From the NCBI GenBank assembly GCA_027475525.1, contig JAMWFC010000065.1, positions 903,349 through 967,348 on the forward strand: a DNA stretch of 64,000 nt, given 5' to 3'. The translations under genes and the position numbers were made by a program. Source of the DNA: Macrolepiota albuminosa (lineage: Eukaryota; Basidiomycota; Agaricomycetes; Agaricales; Agaricaceae). The notes beneath the pieces were generated by a model that had not been told where the DNA came from, did no database searches, and worked only from the letters and a program-made list of their open reading frames with translations. Below, piece by piece: positions 26,396 through 39,768 of the stretch (within the stretch, counting starts at the first letter, position 1; each line of letters starts with the position of its first letter).

Positions 26396-26489
26396 AGTCG
26401 TTTAGAAACCACTCAACACTTGCGACCACGTGAGAGACGCGTACTGTCACAATGTGACACGCCTTTCTCACCCAACCCCGACCAAACTC

Positions 26490-29400
26490 ATGTCGCATGG
26501 CAAAAGAAAGCAAAGCCTGCAGGAGATCCACGATGAAATACTGGGTGTGTATGACTGTCAGACTATCTCATGGCTGCTCAGTCATGTCCGTGTTTCTCGC
26601 TTAGCACTTCTCTTGACAACAAAACCTCAATTAGACGATCCAGAGTCTTCGACGCGTCCATCTCTGACAACTGATCTCTATCAAGTAGCTTCTTTAGCAG
26701 AGTCTTTTTTGGAACAACGCCCAAGATCCAACAAGAAGAGCTGGATCCATCTTGCTGACAGTCTAGACCAGGAAGGTTGGTCTCTGCTTGTCGGACAACA
26801 CAGATAATTTCATCAATCGATCCGTCTAGGGGTCAATCTATGGAATATTTCCGGTCTCATACGCAAGACTCCGGAGAACGATGGGCGTATACTGGTGTCC
26901 GCGCGTATGTGCTTCCTTTTCCACTTCCACTTCCGCCCTTACATCTTACACGGTTTAAATCACTAGTCAGATTAGCGGCGTTCCGTCTTATTGAAAGCGG
27001 TGTGGAAGCCAAGCCGGGGATAGAAAGTATGTAGACGTATACCGGACCTGCTGAAACGTTCCCACGTGGATCTCATGGGGGCTGACCCTCATTCTCGTAA
27101 GGCCTATTGCATATTCTCCAATTGGCGAGCAAAACAGGAGCGACCCTATCCGGTATGGCTGTAAACACTCTATACTTGCATCTTTTCACTGTGAAACTTC
27201 TCCCATCAGAAGTCGGAAGACACGATGTCGCAGCAAGGGTGTTGACCAGTGCAGCCAAAGTAAGTAAGCTTTGTGTTGAAACTACTATTTTGCTCATCCA
27301 TAACAGTACGAAGAGCTCCTGAGGAATACCGATGACCCCGATGGCGTGCATCAAGCAGCCATTGCATGTGGTACCGTGGTCTATTTCTCCAGCCGGATGG
27401 AAGCTGTGGGTACCTAATCCGTTCCTTTTACACCTAATCATGTAACTTTTTTTACCAGGCATGGCAAGAGAAAAATTACACTGTTGCTGACTTCATGTCA
27501 CAAAAGATTACTGGTGAGTCAATTTTTGTTGTCTTTACGCCATCCAGACGCCATCTATCACGTGTAGACGATGATCAACGCATAACTCTTCTGCCGCTGC
27601 ACTCTGTAAGCTCCCTTCAATTGGAACTATCCATCAACGTGTCATCTGGTCTATTCCAAATCTAGCGTCAACTTTTGGCATCCAAGTTCCACAGGATTGG
27701 AAAATCAATGTTAGAATCGCCTGAAGGCACAAAGCCTTCAGATGCAGTCGTATGGCTTCAGAAGGCATTCACACTGGCAGACCCGTTAGAAGACAGTATG
27801 GTCCCTGGCGTCGCGGAGCTCAAAGTATGAGTCTTTCTCGGCCATCTCGCCGGCATTAATCAATTTGTCCATGAACGTACAGATATCCATCTTGCAGACA
27901 TTAGGTGGTTTCCGAATCCACGCTAGTCCTCCGTGTAACATCGCTTATTTTTGCCATAGCCAGAGCATATTTCGTATCTGGATCATATGATAGGGCCGAA
28001 GCTACTCTTGAGGAGCTCATCCCATCCATAGACGCTTCCCCTGATCATGTAAGATTGATGTTCCAGTCAAATTTCAAACTCACTACTGAACATCAACATC
28101 TTTGTTCATTTGTCCTCTCAGGCAAGTTCCGGCTATCGAGAACTTCGGTGGCTGAGACTTGCTACTCTCAAACGAAGGAAAGCAGGAGACGCTGCCCTCC
28201 TTGATGGTTAGCTACCGAGTTCTATCGGTCCGACTTGACAATACTAACTACGGAGCATTATTTAAGCCTTCAAGTCTATTATTGATCACATGGATTACAC
28301 AGAAACGAATATCACAGAGTAAAACTTTTCCCACATGCGGATTCATTTTGATCCTACCTTTATTCCCAGCATCCTCCAGGACCTTAGGACCATTCACCAT
28401 CACCAGTGCGTAATTGGTCCCCTTGGAGCTTGTACTGTAGATCCGCAACTAATGAAAGATCTCAAGCACGCTTGTCACAGCTGTCCATCAACATTGCCTA
28501 GAAAAAGCTCTGTCTTGTCGTGGGACCGGAGAGGATTATATCGACCGTCTCCTTTTATCATTAATATTCCATTGTGCAAAGGATGAAGATCACGCAAGGT
28601 CCCTAAAAACCGTCGACACGGCATTTACTTGTACGTGATCCTGGTTCATACATGTCTCCTACTCTTACCGCATTAAGTAACTTTCAGCGTTATGTCAAGC
28701 CGAATTTGAACTTGGCACTGTTCCCACTACAGCATGTCTTACTGTAAGGTCCACCCACGCTCTTCCGAACGCCGATGTTGATGGTTCATACGTCCTGCAG
28801 CTGCTATGGCAGTATGGGGATCGCCACTACCATGCTAAGAAGTGGATGGAAGCAGCTGATTGGTATCTGGCTGGGAGCCATAAGCTTTTCAAGGTGAATA
28901 GTCCTCTGGCTAGCACGAAATGTTTCCGCAAAGCAGCGTTGTGTTATATTGAACAACGTGAGTTCGCTCGAGCCTCCACGGTGATCCGGCGTTGTCCCAC
29001 CAATGAAGCGAAGACCCATTATGTCATATTTACAATCGCAGTACATCAAGGTTTGTTGCCATCCGGGTTGACAAGTCGCGTAAACTGACATTGCGGCATT
29101 TGAAAAGGACTGGAAGACGAAGGTTCGTCGCTCAGAATGGCGAGACAAGCACCACGTTGATAACGTGAACGCCACTTGTAGCAATTCGGGCTGTGCGAGA
29201 GATGGTAGATGCTCCGGACTTCGACCGAAATATGTTGCTTCTGGCGACTCAGCTCTCACACCAGTCGGAGATGAAGAGTGTTCTTCTCTCGGTGCTAGAG
29301 GCTCTTCTTAAGACTCTGAAACTGTCCAACAGCGGCGAAACAGCTGTCGAAGCTATGGCTCTAATTAGATGCATCATTAGGCTCGCTTTGGGTCTACTCG

Positions 29401-31208
29401 GTGAGCCCACGGCTAACAGGTGCTTCAAGCCCATGTCTGCCGTATTTCTTGCTACATATCTATACCTTTCTAGGACAGGTTTGATTGACACTATAGTGAA
29501 CCACTTCCGAACTGGTGGGTCCTTATCAAAGTTGGACGGTTCCCACATCTGACAACGCATATGTGCAATCTTTACAGCTAGAATCCTTACGGAAGCTGCT
29601 TGCGCCCAAAATGCCATGTCCCTCATAAGCAAGGATGTCTCTTGGCTGTGGAGAACTGCCTATAATTGTGCTGTCCAAGGATGTTCAGAATGGGAACGCT
29701 GTGAGGAGAAGATTGCTGACCTATTTGATATTGCTAGAGGCGTAGGTTCTTTGATGCTGTACCAGAGGTTTGTTGGCTTAGGGCTGTTCTCAGCTCCTCG
29801 AGGCTCTTTGCCACGCATCTCCGGTTGAATTGGATAGTGAGATATACTCTCATCTTGTCAACGCAAGTTTCTCCGCGGTATCTGGGCATGGTAACACTCC
29901 ACTTACTACGTCGAGTTTCATTTACTCACGATCCAGAATGTGACAGTGTTCTCCGCTCGTGAAACAGTCCTTGCTTCAAACGGCAAGATGGATGTGCGAA
30001 TTCGTGATCTATTTGTGTCCTTGCCATCGTTCACGATAACTAATTCGTTCTCATTACAGACGGAACAGGCATCCGCCGTTACCGCGGAAATTGTTGCCTG
30101 CAAAAAGCGTATTCTCTCGATCATTGAGAAGGGGAAAGTTCAGAAAGACGAAGAAGTTCTTCGCATGCAATATTTTATCCACACGTTGCAAGTTTTTGAA
30201 GCGGAGTTTCTTACACGTGCGAAGATCTGGGACCAGATACCCCGATTGGTGCAGGCAAGTTTTCATCTTGTGGACCTGCCACTTCTAATCAAATAGATGC
30301 TACAATAGGAAATCGTTGGATCTGGACCATTGGCTCTAGGCACATACGAGGCTGTGGCCGACATCTTAGTACGTTCTTTTGATCTCAAGCTTTTCAATTA
30401 ATTCTGATTCTCTCATACTATCGATCGGTAGTGGGTGGAAAAAGACTGTCCGATCAATGGTGGGTCTTGACAGCGTTGTACTTGTCATCGATGCATACGA
30501 CATCCATCATGACTCACATAAAATCCATCTATCCCTAGTTCTATATGGGTGTTTAGAGGTTTGTCTCACCTATCCGATATTTTAAACTTCCAAACTGGTT
30601 CACAACAAAAGGCGCTTCTCCGCGCAAGCCTAGATCGCAGTCATTTATCAGTCGAGAAATTTTCACGATGGCTCAGAGCGATCTGTACGATTATCCTCGC
30701 TCGCAACTCACCCGAGGACCGGGCAAAAGCCATTGGTTATGTGGAACAAGCGCTGGTTGTGATCGAAGACAGCCATGATAGCGACCAGGTCTGGACAACA
30801 CTCCCTGTCTTGCATGATTCGTGCTCCGCAGCTAATGAAATGATGTGGTTATCATTACAATATCTTCTAGCCGTATCCTATTGATGAAAGACAATGGCTT
30901 CTCGCAACAACATACAACACCGGCACGGAATGCTTACAGTTTGTCTTATGAATATTGAGCCTTCACTTGTGACTTGCTTACTCGTCGGGGATCTCCACAG
31001 TGGTGCCATGCTAGATGAAGCCAAGCGATGGTTCGAAGCATCAACTGTCATTTGTAGGTTTGTCCCAGGTGGCCAAAACCGTGCTAAAATGGTGCGTCAA
31101 AGTAGCTAATTCGAACGACTCACTCATCTTGCAGCGTTCGAATTACTGCACGTCGAACAGATATCCGATACATACAACCACCTCCTTTCACGCTATGGCC
31201 CAAAGTAA
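26490..31208 (+). CDS. SPO22: Meiosis protein SPO22/ZIP4-like (TPR repeat)
   Basis: SPO22/ZIP4 (TEX11 in animals) is a helical-repeat scaffold of the synapsis initiation complex, promoting crossovers at meiotic prophase. The ATG at 26490 opens MSHGKRKQSLQEIHDEIL, followed by a GTGTAT intron. Many small exons follow, for example LLHILQLASKTGATLS, EELLRNTDDPDGVHQAAIAC, ESPEGTKPSDAVVWLQKAFT, ARAYFVSGSYDRAEATLEEL and GYRELRWLRLATLKRRKAGD. The family core is at 28830-29090 (WMEAADWYLAGSHKLF, STKCFRKAALCYIEQREF) and continues with AMSLISKDVSWLWRTAYNCA and VQGCSEWERCEEKIADLFDI. The last exon ends VEQISDTYNHLLSRYGPK with TAA at 31206-31208. At least 20 introns of about 45-60 nt are implied. No obvious frameshift was seen, but I did not join every exon. 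Confidence 0.87.
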
Positions 31209-33802
31209 CTTTGCATCCCTTTTTGGCATCGATCAAATCGTCGCAAGATGCCGATTCACTAAACTAGCTGCCTTGCGTGCCTCCTAGGTCAACTCCTCCA
31301 GGTGCCCCTTTGGTAAATCATCTTTCGCTGCATCTTCTCGGTTGGCTTGCCTGTTACTTTGTCATTCCAACATGCTCACGCTCTACGACGTATCAATTCA
31401 CAAACTCCGCAGTCAAGGCTTCTTTTCCTATCAGTCGGACACATGCTTCGCCCTTATGATATGTCTGTCCTGTTTTAGTTCCTAATCGATTTTCGTTTTC
31501 TTGCTCTCGCGAGTACTGTGTCCTTTTTCCAGGCTCTCGGCTGTGATATCAAACCCGAAACTTTCTGAGATATCCCATGGACGGTGTGATTTGATGAGGT
31601 ACATAGAAGTTTCGCATAACGTTTGTATCAGACAACGTCTTTCGAAGGGGCAAGGGTGTGTTATGAAGAATAACTTTGATGTCGGGTTTTCCCAATCCGC
31701 ATTTGTATGTAAGTCAAATTGTCACTTGAACATGCTCTCAGTTGCAGGAACTATGAGTAAAAAGGCATGCAAGATGATCGACTGTAAGCGTTGAATGTTA
31801 CCATTTTGAGATAGTAGCTCTGAACTTGTCGCGAGTCGGGACAAATGAGGTTTCACAGCTGCGGAACCAAACCTGACCTTTCCTATCAGAAGTAATCGCC
31901 GTGACCTCTTCCGCAACAACCCTTTTTGAACTCCTTGGATGAACTCGTTCCTTTTAGCTCTCGTGACCTGTCACAATAGATGGTGGTACCATTGTGCAGC
32001 CGATGATCCGTCTCATACCATCGGAATATTGAGGAGTCTTGTGTGTGAACTGATGACGGAATTGAGTTATGAGTTATGGTGTATCAGAGGCAAAAATACC
32101 TGTGATGTGCAGTTTGTCCCTGCGGATGAAGGAAGGCCCACCATCGCCCCGACGGGATGAAGGTTCCGAATAAATGGACCTATTCACATCGCCTACTTCG
32201 TTCTACCTGACACCCTCTTTTCGGATCCAGAGGATATCGTCTCATCGGCAATGCACGTGTGCCATGGTTCACAAGTGGCCATATCCATTTGGTAAGGAGT
32301 TGCTCACCGTCATTGCTGACAAGTTGAATGAGTCCAAAATCAGCTGCCACTTTGGGTTTTCCAGAACATAGCGGTGATCGCTGGCCATCCGATAAGTGTC
32401 ATTCATGTTAGTTCCTTGAGGTAGGTGACGCTAGCTTATGCCTCACTGGATATTCTAAAGCAAGTATAGATGTGCCGATCTCCATTGAGAAACCTTTTAC
32501 ATTCGCAGCGGGAACTTCCGATGGGAAAGGCAAATTCTCGCACTAAGCAAATCCTTACTATGCAGTCAAAGCTAAAGTAAGGGATTGAACTTTATGAATG
32601 ACCAAGTATGCCCTTGTTATGTTCTCTACGACCCATGTATCCTTAATATCTTAAAGTGAATGCAGCTCTAGGCAGGTTCCTTGACTTTCTCATCTTTTAA
32701 CAGGTTAAATTACTGTGGCGCTGTCGACTTCGGGACCATCGAAGTTTTGCAATCATGGTGTTCAAATTAAACGAGAGTATTGCCTGATATTGTGACTGAA
32801 AAGCGGCCCTAAGATGAAAAGAAACACGAAGATAGATGTAGACATCAATTGTAGATGTGTTCAGCTGTAATTGATTCTGACGTCACGATATATCATTTAG
32901 CGCTCAAAGCTTCCTGTAAAGAGAAACAATTATGTCGCGCGTCCGGTCCATGGACCTTTTAAAGAGATCGGAGGTACAGCGCAAATTTCATTCATACTAT
33001 TACGCCCCTGTCGTTCGGACCCCCTAACATCCGGACAAAAAAACTTTTCTCAAGGACAAGACATCCTTAGCCCTCTTGACATTACAGGAGATGTATTTAC
33101 GTACCTGACACAATTCCAGCATGTTCCGAGCTGAGATAAGTCCTTATTGTTGAGTCAATTCGTTGTCGACGGTCAAGATGTTTGCCATGCTTGCAGATTC
33201 ATGTCAAAGCGAATTTCGCCGCTCTCGCGACTATAAATAGTGCCCGCAGCTGTGTACCTACAGCTTCATATCTTTTAAGGTGCGTGTCAAATCTTTCACA
33301 CTGTTAGCAAGATGTTATAGCTCATCACCTGCAGGTTGATCGAAAGACTCTGAATCGAGCAATAGAGCAGACTGAAACCTACAGAAATGCAATAGTATAC
33401 TTTGTCACAGACAAAATCAGGCCCAGCCGGAAAAACTGTATGATATGTAAATTTCACACCTTGGAAAACTCAAAGTACAACTAGGGAAATATCCAGTGAC
33501 AGCCAACTTTAACTGGCCTCGGGTCACCGGATGAATTCAAAATATTTCTACTTCTGCGGTTAAGATGATTGCTGGACTGTGAGCCATCCGCACGATGGCC
33601 CGAAACCTATCATCTATTTCTTGTGGTAAAAGGTTCAAAGTATACTTTTGCGACCATACATGCGTTCGTTGAGGGCAGATGGATTAGTCCTGCAACTTCG
33701 AAGGTCGCAGAACGTTATTGTGGCTATTATGTAAAAATCAAGGTTGTAATTTTGTGTTTAATTATTTTATTATGTTGATTTTCTCATCGGTATCCAACAA
33801 CT
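31209..33802. other. Gene-less stretch, nothing recognised
   Basis: About 2.6 kb between SPO22 and the cullin. Short frames (for example 31501-31794, 31939-32160 and 32174-32371, all plus) cannot be chained into a known protein. It could hold a decayed or fast-evolving gene. The right end contains the cullin promoter, including an AT-rich stretch at 33740-33785. Confidence 0.4.
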
Positions 33803-36735
33803 ATGACGGATGTCTTCAGCTTGTTAACATTGCCTAAGACGTCGACTGCGTTCACTGCGCTCAAAACCCCAGTGACAGAAAATTTTGATGGGTCGGCATC
33901 TCCTCGTCGCAAGGTTGCTCGCTTGGATACCGACTCTGACATTGGCTCTAACCATGGGCGTGTGCAAGGCTCTATCAAGCTCATTGTTACGGGAGACAAC
34001 TGTAGGGATCCACTTTACAAGCCTGAATTCCGTAGTGATGCGACTTCTGTAGTAACTCCAACCGGTGAAGGAGATGCACAATCCAAATTACTTCGGAATC
34101 TGTCTCTGTTGCAACGGTCTATAAGAGCCATTCTGACACTACTTGCAGAATTAGGATCAGATGATCATAGAGAAGTCATTCCAGCCTCATATGAGGGCAT
34201 ATATTCCGCTTGCCGATCCGTCGTTTCCGTTGCAAACAGAGGGGAAGATTTGTATGATAAGCTGAGGCTTGAATTGGAACAATCGATTGGTCGACTGGCT
34301 GTTAGTCTTGCAACCGAGGAGGTTGTGGTCAAAGAATTGGAAGACCAAGACAATCTCCCCATTGTATGGCTATCAACGTTCGTTGCAAATTGTGAATGGT
34401 TTGAAAACAAGATCGTGAGTAATTTGTGAAGTGATTTTCTGGTCTGCCATGTCTTTCCTTTAGTCTCTTCTGGTGTCTCTGTTAACATATCTGGATCAAG
34501 TATATGTTGTCAGCCATCCTAAGTTGGTCAACATTCGGTATCTAATTCTTCAATTTTCACGAGTTATTTCAACGCTCACAATATCCTCTAGTACCCTTGC
34601 ATATTCACTCTTTTCTGAACGAATATTCGAGAGTCCTAAAGTCCAGCTGCGACTCAGAACAGGAGTATTTCAGTGGGTCAACTATGAACGAAAGTTTCGC
34701 ATGACGCATTCGCGCCGTCCTGAAATCATCAAGCTTATCACTCATTTGACATTGCATAATCAATATCATGCGTTCGAAAGTTTCTACATCAAGATCACCC
34801 GTGAGTTTTATACGGCAGAGACTGCAGAGCTGTCACGGACTATACCAAACGCACGGAAATTCTTTCATCATATCATGGTACGGGTAGAAGAGGAAGAACA
34901 GCGGTCCAAAGATATCCTTTCAGTAGGGAGTTGGAATATTGTCCGGCAGGCGGTAGAAGAATGTATTTGGGGTGATCGATTGGAATGGCTGGCAAATAAC
35001 AGTACGATCCACCCTTACACAAGATCCACAACTTACCTCATGCATTCATTCCACATAGCTGTTGGTTTTTATGTCGAGAATCAAGATTTTCAAAGTCTTG
35101 GTACAATGTACCGCCTCTTCAAGCACGTAGATGGTGTCAAATTTTTGGTCGGGGCTTTTCGAGCCTATGTCCTCGTAAGTGTTCCAACACCATTTCGTAA
35201 CCACGATTACCATCTATTCCAGAAACGCGTCCAAGATTATGTCAAGGATGATAAAGACGACGATAAGATGGTGGAACGCCTGTTGCACTTCAAGCGTCTT
35301 GCGGATGAGGTCATCATTACTGCTTTTCTCGATGAGAAAGCGAGCCTTTCATCCAGTGCAATCAAGACACAAGCGAACAACGATTTCATCTATGCACTTG
35401 GAGATGGGTTCACTTTGGGATTCAAAATGCGACGCAATAAGCCATCAGAAATGATCGCCAAATACTTAGACCGCGTCATGCGCAAAGGCCAGGGTTCGAG
35501 AACTGACGCTGAATTTGAGGCTGTTCTGGACTCTGCATTAGCGTTGTACCGCTATACCGAGGACAAAGACGTGTTCAGGACGTTCTATCATCGGTCTCTT
35601 GCCAAACGACTTTTGCTACAGAAGAGTGCATCAGACGATTTCGAAGCTGCCATGTTAAAGAAATTGAAAGAGCGTACGTATTTTTGATATCAGACAGAGG
35701 GAGGGTGAGCAAGACTAACACCCTCGCTAAAAGAATACGATCCAGAATTCGGAATGGGTGAAGATATGTTCAAGGATTTGGCTCTTTCCAGAGAGTTCGT
35801 GAAAGAGTATCATTCGAAACTTGATATTGATAGCCCAGGCCGTAAGCTCTCCGTCATGGTACTTCAGCGCAGCGCTTGGCCCTTTACAGTTCAGAAGACA
35901 AGTGTTGACCTACCGCTTAACGTAAGGTTTCGTATCCTCACTCTAATTATGAGCAACTGATGTCATTTTTTCAGATGCAAGATGAATTGACGGCGTACGA
36001 AAATTATTACAAGGGGAGACATTCTGGGCACACACTTGATTGGGACCATGCGCTTGGAACCGCCACATTGACGGGTCGCTTCAAACCCGGTAACAAGGAG
36101 CTCTCAGTTAGCCTGTATCAAGCCGTTGTCCTCTTACTTTTCAACGCCGAAACGGAGTGGCGCTATCCTGACATTCTGGAACAGACGCGCATAGGTCAAT
36201 CTCGCATGACACCACTCGAGAGCTGATTTTTGATAACTTCAAAATTTATATAGATCAGGAGGAGTTGTGCAGGGTGTTACAGAGCTTGGCCTGCGCGAAG
36301 AAAAAGGTGCTGAAAAAAATTCCTCCCGGACGTGATATCAATGAGAACGACGTGTTCATATTCAATGCTGATTTCGATGATCCTCGCTCGAAAGTCCACA
36401 TCAATTCTATCCAAGCGAAGGTCTCGGTATGTATTGTCCTCTTTTCCAATCCCGACAATTATTGATGATTGTGCGCACAGCCCGAAGAGTCACGGCGAAC
36501 AAACGAGTCGATTGAAGGTGACAGGCAATATTATCTCGATGCGGCGATTGTACGCATAATGAAGGCACGTAAAGAGCTTACGTATGAGCAGCTCAAGACG
36601 ACGACCATTGATGCGGTAAAGAATCACTTCGTGCCAACGGTGGATGCCATTAAGAAGCGCATTGATGCACTTGTCGAAAGTGATTATTTGGAGAGAAGTC
36701 CGGATGACAAAACGAAGTTCTTTTATGTCGCTTGA
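33803..36735 (+). CDS. CUL4: Cullin, cullin-4-like E3 ubiquitin ligase scaffold
   Basis: Cullins form the backbone of RING E3 ligases; cullin-4 pairs with DDB1 adaptors in replication and DNA repair. The ATG at 33803 starts a poorly conserved leader (MTDVFSLLTLPKTSTAF) with a basic RRKVARLD motif. The N-terminal helical repeats follow: LPIVWLSTFVANCEWFENKI, SLLTYLDQVYVVSHP, YSLFSERIFESPKVQLRLRTG, RRPEIIKLITHL and EECIWGDRLEWLANN. The cullin homology region carries VFRTFYHRSLAKRLLLQKSA and GMGEDMFKDLALSREF. The C-terminal neddylation site is in AAIVRIMKARKEL, and the protein ends KTKFFYVA with its stop at 36733-36735. Introns lie near 34413-34463, 34530-34590, 35674-35732, 35923-35974, 36210-36250 and 36428-36480. 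Leader and length fit Cul4 better than Cul1 or Cul3, but the subfamily is inferred. Confidence 0.9.
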
Positions 36736-38730
36736 GGTTTCTATGTCCAACTGCCGCGTTGGTCCATCATCTGACTTGTATGGCCTATACTTGCAGTACC
36801 CATACCTATTATCAATATCTCTGTAGAGATTCTTCCAACAAAAAATACTGTTCTAGCCTTTCCATTTTTCATGAAGAGTTTCGAGCTGCCTCCAAGTTCT
36901 AATATTGTACCTGAAAAGGCGAAGGCAACACCAATACGAGCGCCTATTTCATCCATATCCTTGGCAAAAGTTGCTTAGAGCATGCATGTCACGATCCATA
37001 TGACGAATAATTCATTGCGAGGGAAGGGAAGCCGAGCCCAGTTGCTTATGGAATGTGTATCGTCAGTGATTGGCTCATTAGAGGTAGAGAAAAAACGAAG
37101 ACAACCTTCACCAGAAAAGGACCCATACAGGGTCGAAAATACGCAGAATTCACTGGCAGTTTGAATGGCTCCGAAATAATATATCAATGCAGTCATTACA
37201 AGGAGGAAGGACACGAGAAGAGTGAATACGCCGACCCTAAGTACGAAGAACGTTAAGTTGAAAGATTGAAGCCGTATTTAAAATGGATATGGTCCCCTCA
37301 TCGCAGTGTCGAATATGATTGATGAACCATAGACATACACAACATGAGGCCAGCGGTGGCCTGACTCTACGACTTGTAGCATCCAATTGTAAGTGGAAAT
37401 ACGGGAAGAACAAGGGGAAGATGAAAGGAACTGTGCTAGCTGGAGATCAGGGCTTGCTTGCAGCAGGTACCATGAACAAAAACGACTTGATCATACCCAA
37501 TTTTAGTTAGAACATAAGTTGGGTCACGCAGGAACTCCGAGTCCTAGTAAAATCCATCTTTTAATGAGGAACTCGGGTTTTTATGATTATGTTGGCTATA
37601 ATTAAGAGGGGTCGTGTTCATTTCTGCACTGACGTGCACTCCGTTATGAAGCAAAACGTCGAGAAAGCTGATGACTTCAAGCGGCACCACTGGATACAAT
37701 ACCAATTGCCAATGATCGGTAGCGCAGGATGGCGAGACAATACTTTGACATTAATTTCCAATTAGACCGAGTCATAGACGGAAAAGAATGTCGAAACTTG
37801 GTGTGTGTACAGGTTAGTCAGAGATGTTCATGACATGAAGAGGATTAAGAAAAAAAAGGAGACCTTGACTGTGTCACCCGACTATGCCTCGCCGCCAGAG
37901 CCTCATGCTAGATTAAATATATCAGATATTGCATGTTATTTCTCACAAGATTTGTCTGTGTAAATCACCTTTGACTGCTCTTCTGCTGAAGAAAGTCGGT
38001 CTAACCAGATTATATATAACACACAGCCTCCGAAGCGTCTCAACACATCGCCACACCCACCAACGTGTAGACGCTCTCCCACAAGTCACTTATCCCCCAG
38101 AAGTACTCTATAGACCGATGGACCCTGCGCTAAAAAGCGGTCGAACTTTCAATGCCATCAGGATTTTGAAATTTTTGGATATGCTATTACAACCCACTGG
38201 GGTCAGCAATACTCATCCCGGAGGAAAACCTTGTAACACTTCTCAAATGCAGTGAATCAAAGCACATAAGGTCTAATTCACCAGTAGTAGGTTTGTTTCG
38301 AATACGTTGATCTGTTCTGAAACGGAAGGCAGAATGGATAAGCCAAGTACGCTGCTCTAAGTACATATCTGATGTCCGTATTTGGCTTTCAAAAGGATAA
38401 GGCGTTGTTACACTTCACAGCTCTCTGTGGAAATGAATGCATCCCAGACTCAACCGGAAGTGGTTTCATAAAGCGGATGGTTCGGAAGATCAAGTCTTAC
38501 CATCGTCTGTACATTGAGTATGGAAAGTCACTCAACGGTCGACTTGCTGGATATTCAAGTTATAGATGACCTGAGTCCATGACAATCCAGAACAAAACCA
38601 ACGCGGGCAGTCGCGCATGCTGACTAGCCCAGATGTTGCGGAGACAATACACGCGTGAGGTTTACTATCGTGGAATCCCTTTCCGAGTTCCACTCACGAT
38701 GCTGGAGTAGAAACGAGAATGCTACTCTTT
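36736..38730. other. Gene-less stretch, nothing recognised
   Basis: About 2 kb between the cullin and TRS33 3' ends (the genes converge). Frames of 60-108 codons do not match any family I know and do not chain through introns. Confidence 0.4.
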
Positions 38731-39664
38731 CTATGTTCCCTTTGGTAATTTTACTTGAAAGGTACCTGAGAAGCAATTATCAGGATTGAAACCACATTTC
38801 AAACAAAGATAGCCACATTGAGGTAAATTCGTGATCTCGGGAGTAACTGTACTGTGGTATCCCAGCCTTGCAAGCGCTCCCCGAATTATGCCTGCAGGCA
38901 TGGCAGCATACTGTTATGAACACATAAATCTCACGGAACATTCTCCTTATTTGTACATACTATTCTGGCACGTTTGACCGCTTCTGCACGGCCTTGCCAC
39001 GATGATAGTCTTGAAATAGGCTTGAATGCATTGTCTTGCAATACATAAACACCCTATTCTCGATGCTAGTTACCTCAGTCACAGGACCGATACGACAGAA
39101 CATACGCGATGATTTGTCCTAAGATTGTCAACCTGCTTGTCCCAGATGGCTGCCCAGATGTCCTTACAAATGAACTTAATGGCGTCAAGGGTCTCCCCAA
39201 ATAATTGTCGATCTCGACATAGCCTGGATGCACGGGTGAGAATTCTCCATTCGTAGAGGAAAGAAATCCTACCTTTCAGTAAAATTCGCCCCCACATGAG
39301 TTCCGATGGCTTCAAGACGTACTCGCACAGCTTCTTCTTCCTCGTCAACTGGTGCTATTTTCCCAGATTTAGAATTCAGACTTGTCACTGAATCGCGAGG
39401 CGACTCTTTCTTTGGCACAGCAGGCGCAGCTTGAGGAGGCGGCGGTATCAATCCAGCCTCAATCATTTCTTTTTCAACTTTTCTCTGTCGAGCTGTCGCG
39501 ATTGCAGATGATTCTTTCAGGGTATTCACGAGTTCGATTAGAAGATAGTCCATGGCTGCCGCATCAATCTGTCTGACAGGCGGATCCGCCAGAGTAGCAA
39601 GATTCTTAGGGACGAGGGAACTCGTAGGTATTGATGAAAACTGAAGAGAATCCCGTCCAGACAT
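38731..39664 (-). CDS. TRS33: TRAPP complex subunit Trs33 (TRAPPC6 family)
   Basis: Trs33 is a Bet3-fold subunit of TRAPP, the Rab/Ypt exchange factor and tether for ER-Golgi and Golgi traffic. The ATG at 39664 (MSGRDSLQFSSIPTSSLVPK) is preferred over the one at 39682. Exon 1 contains DAAAMDYLLIELVNTLKESS and ATARQRKVEKEMIEAGLIPP, then an acidic linker and GTHVGANFTER. Exon 2 gives FGETLDAIKFICKDIWAAIW and DKQVDNLRTNHR. Small exons follow with GVYVLQDNAFKPISRLSS and YAAMPAGIIRGALARLGYHS, and the C-terminus is NCFSGTFQVKLPKGT with TAG at 38731-38733. The family order is complete. The linker between residues about 65 and 110 is longer than in yeast. It is divergently paired with the GPALPP gene. 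Confidence 0.94.
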
Positions 39665-39768
39665 GTTGATGAGGATAAGCACTGATGAAGGGTGGACGTC
39701 GATTAATTTTATTTGGCAATAGAACTAGGAATAAACACCTCATCATTGTTTACGACGTTAACGACCTC
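39665..39768. promoter_or_regulatory. 104-bp divergent promoter, TRS33 / GPALPP gene
   Basis: The two start codons are separated by only 104 bp, so both 5' UTRs and core promoters must fit here. I see no unambiguous TATA box. Inferred from gene layout only. Confidence 0.6.
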
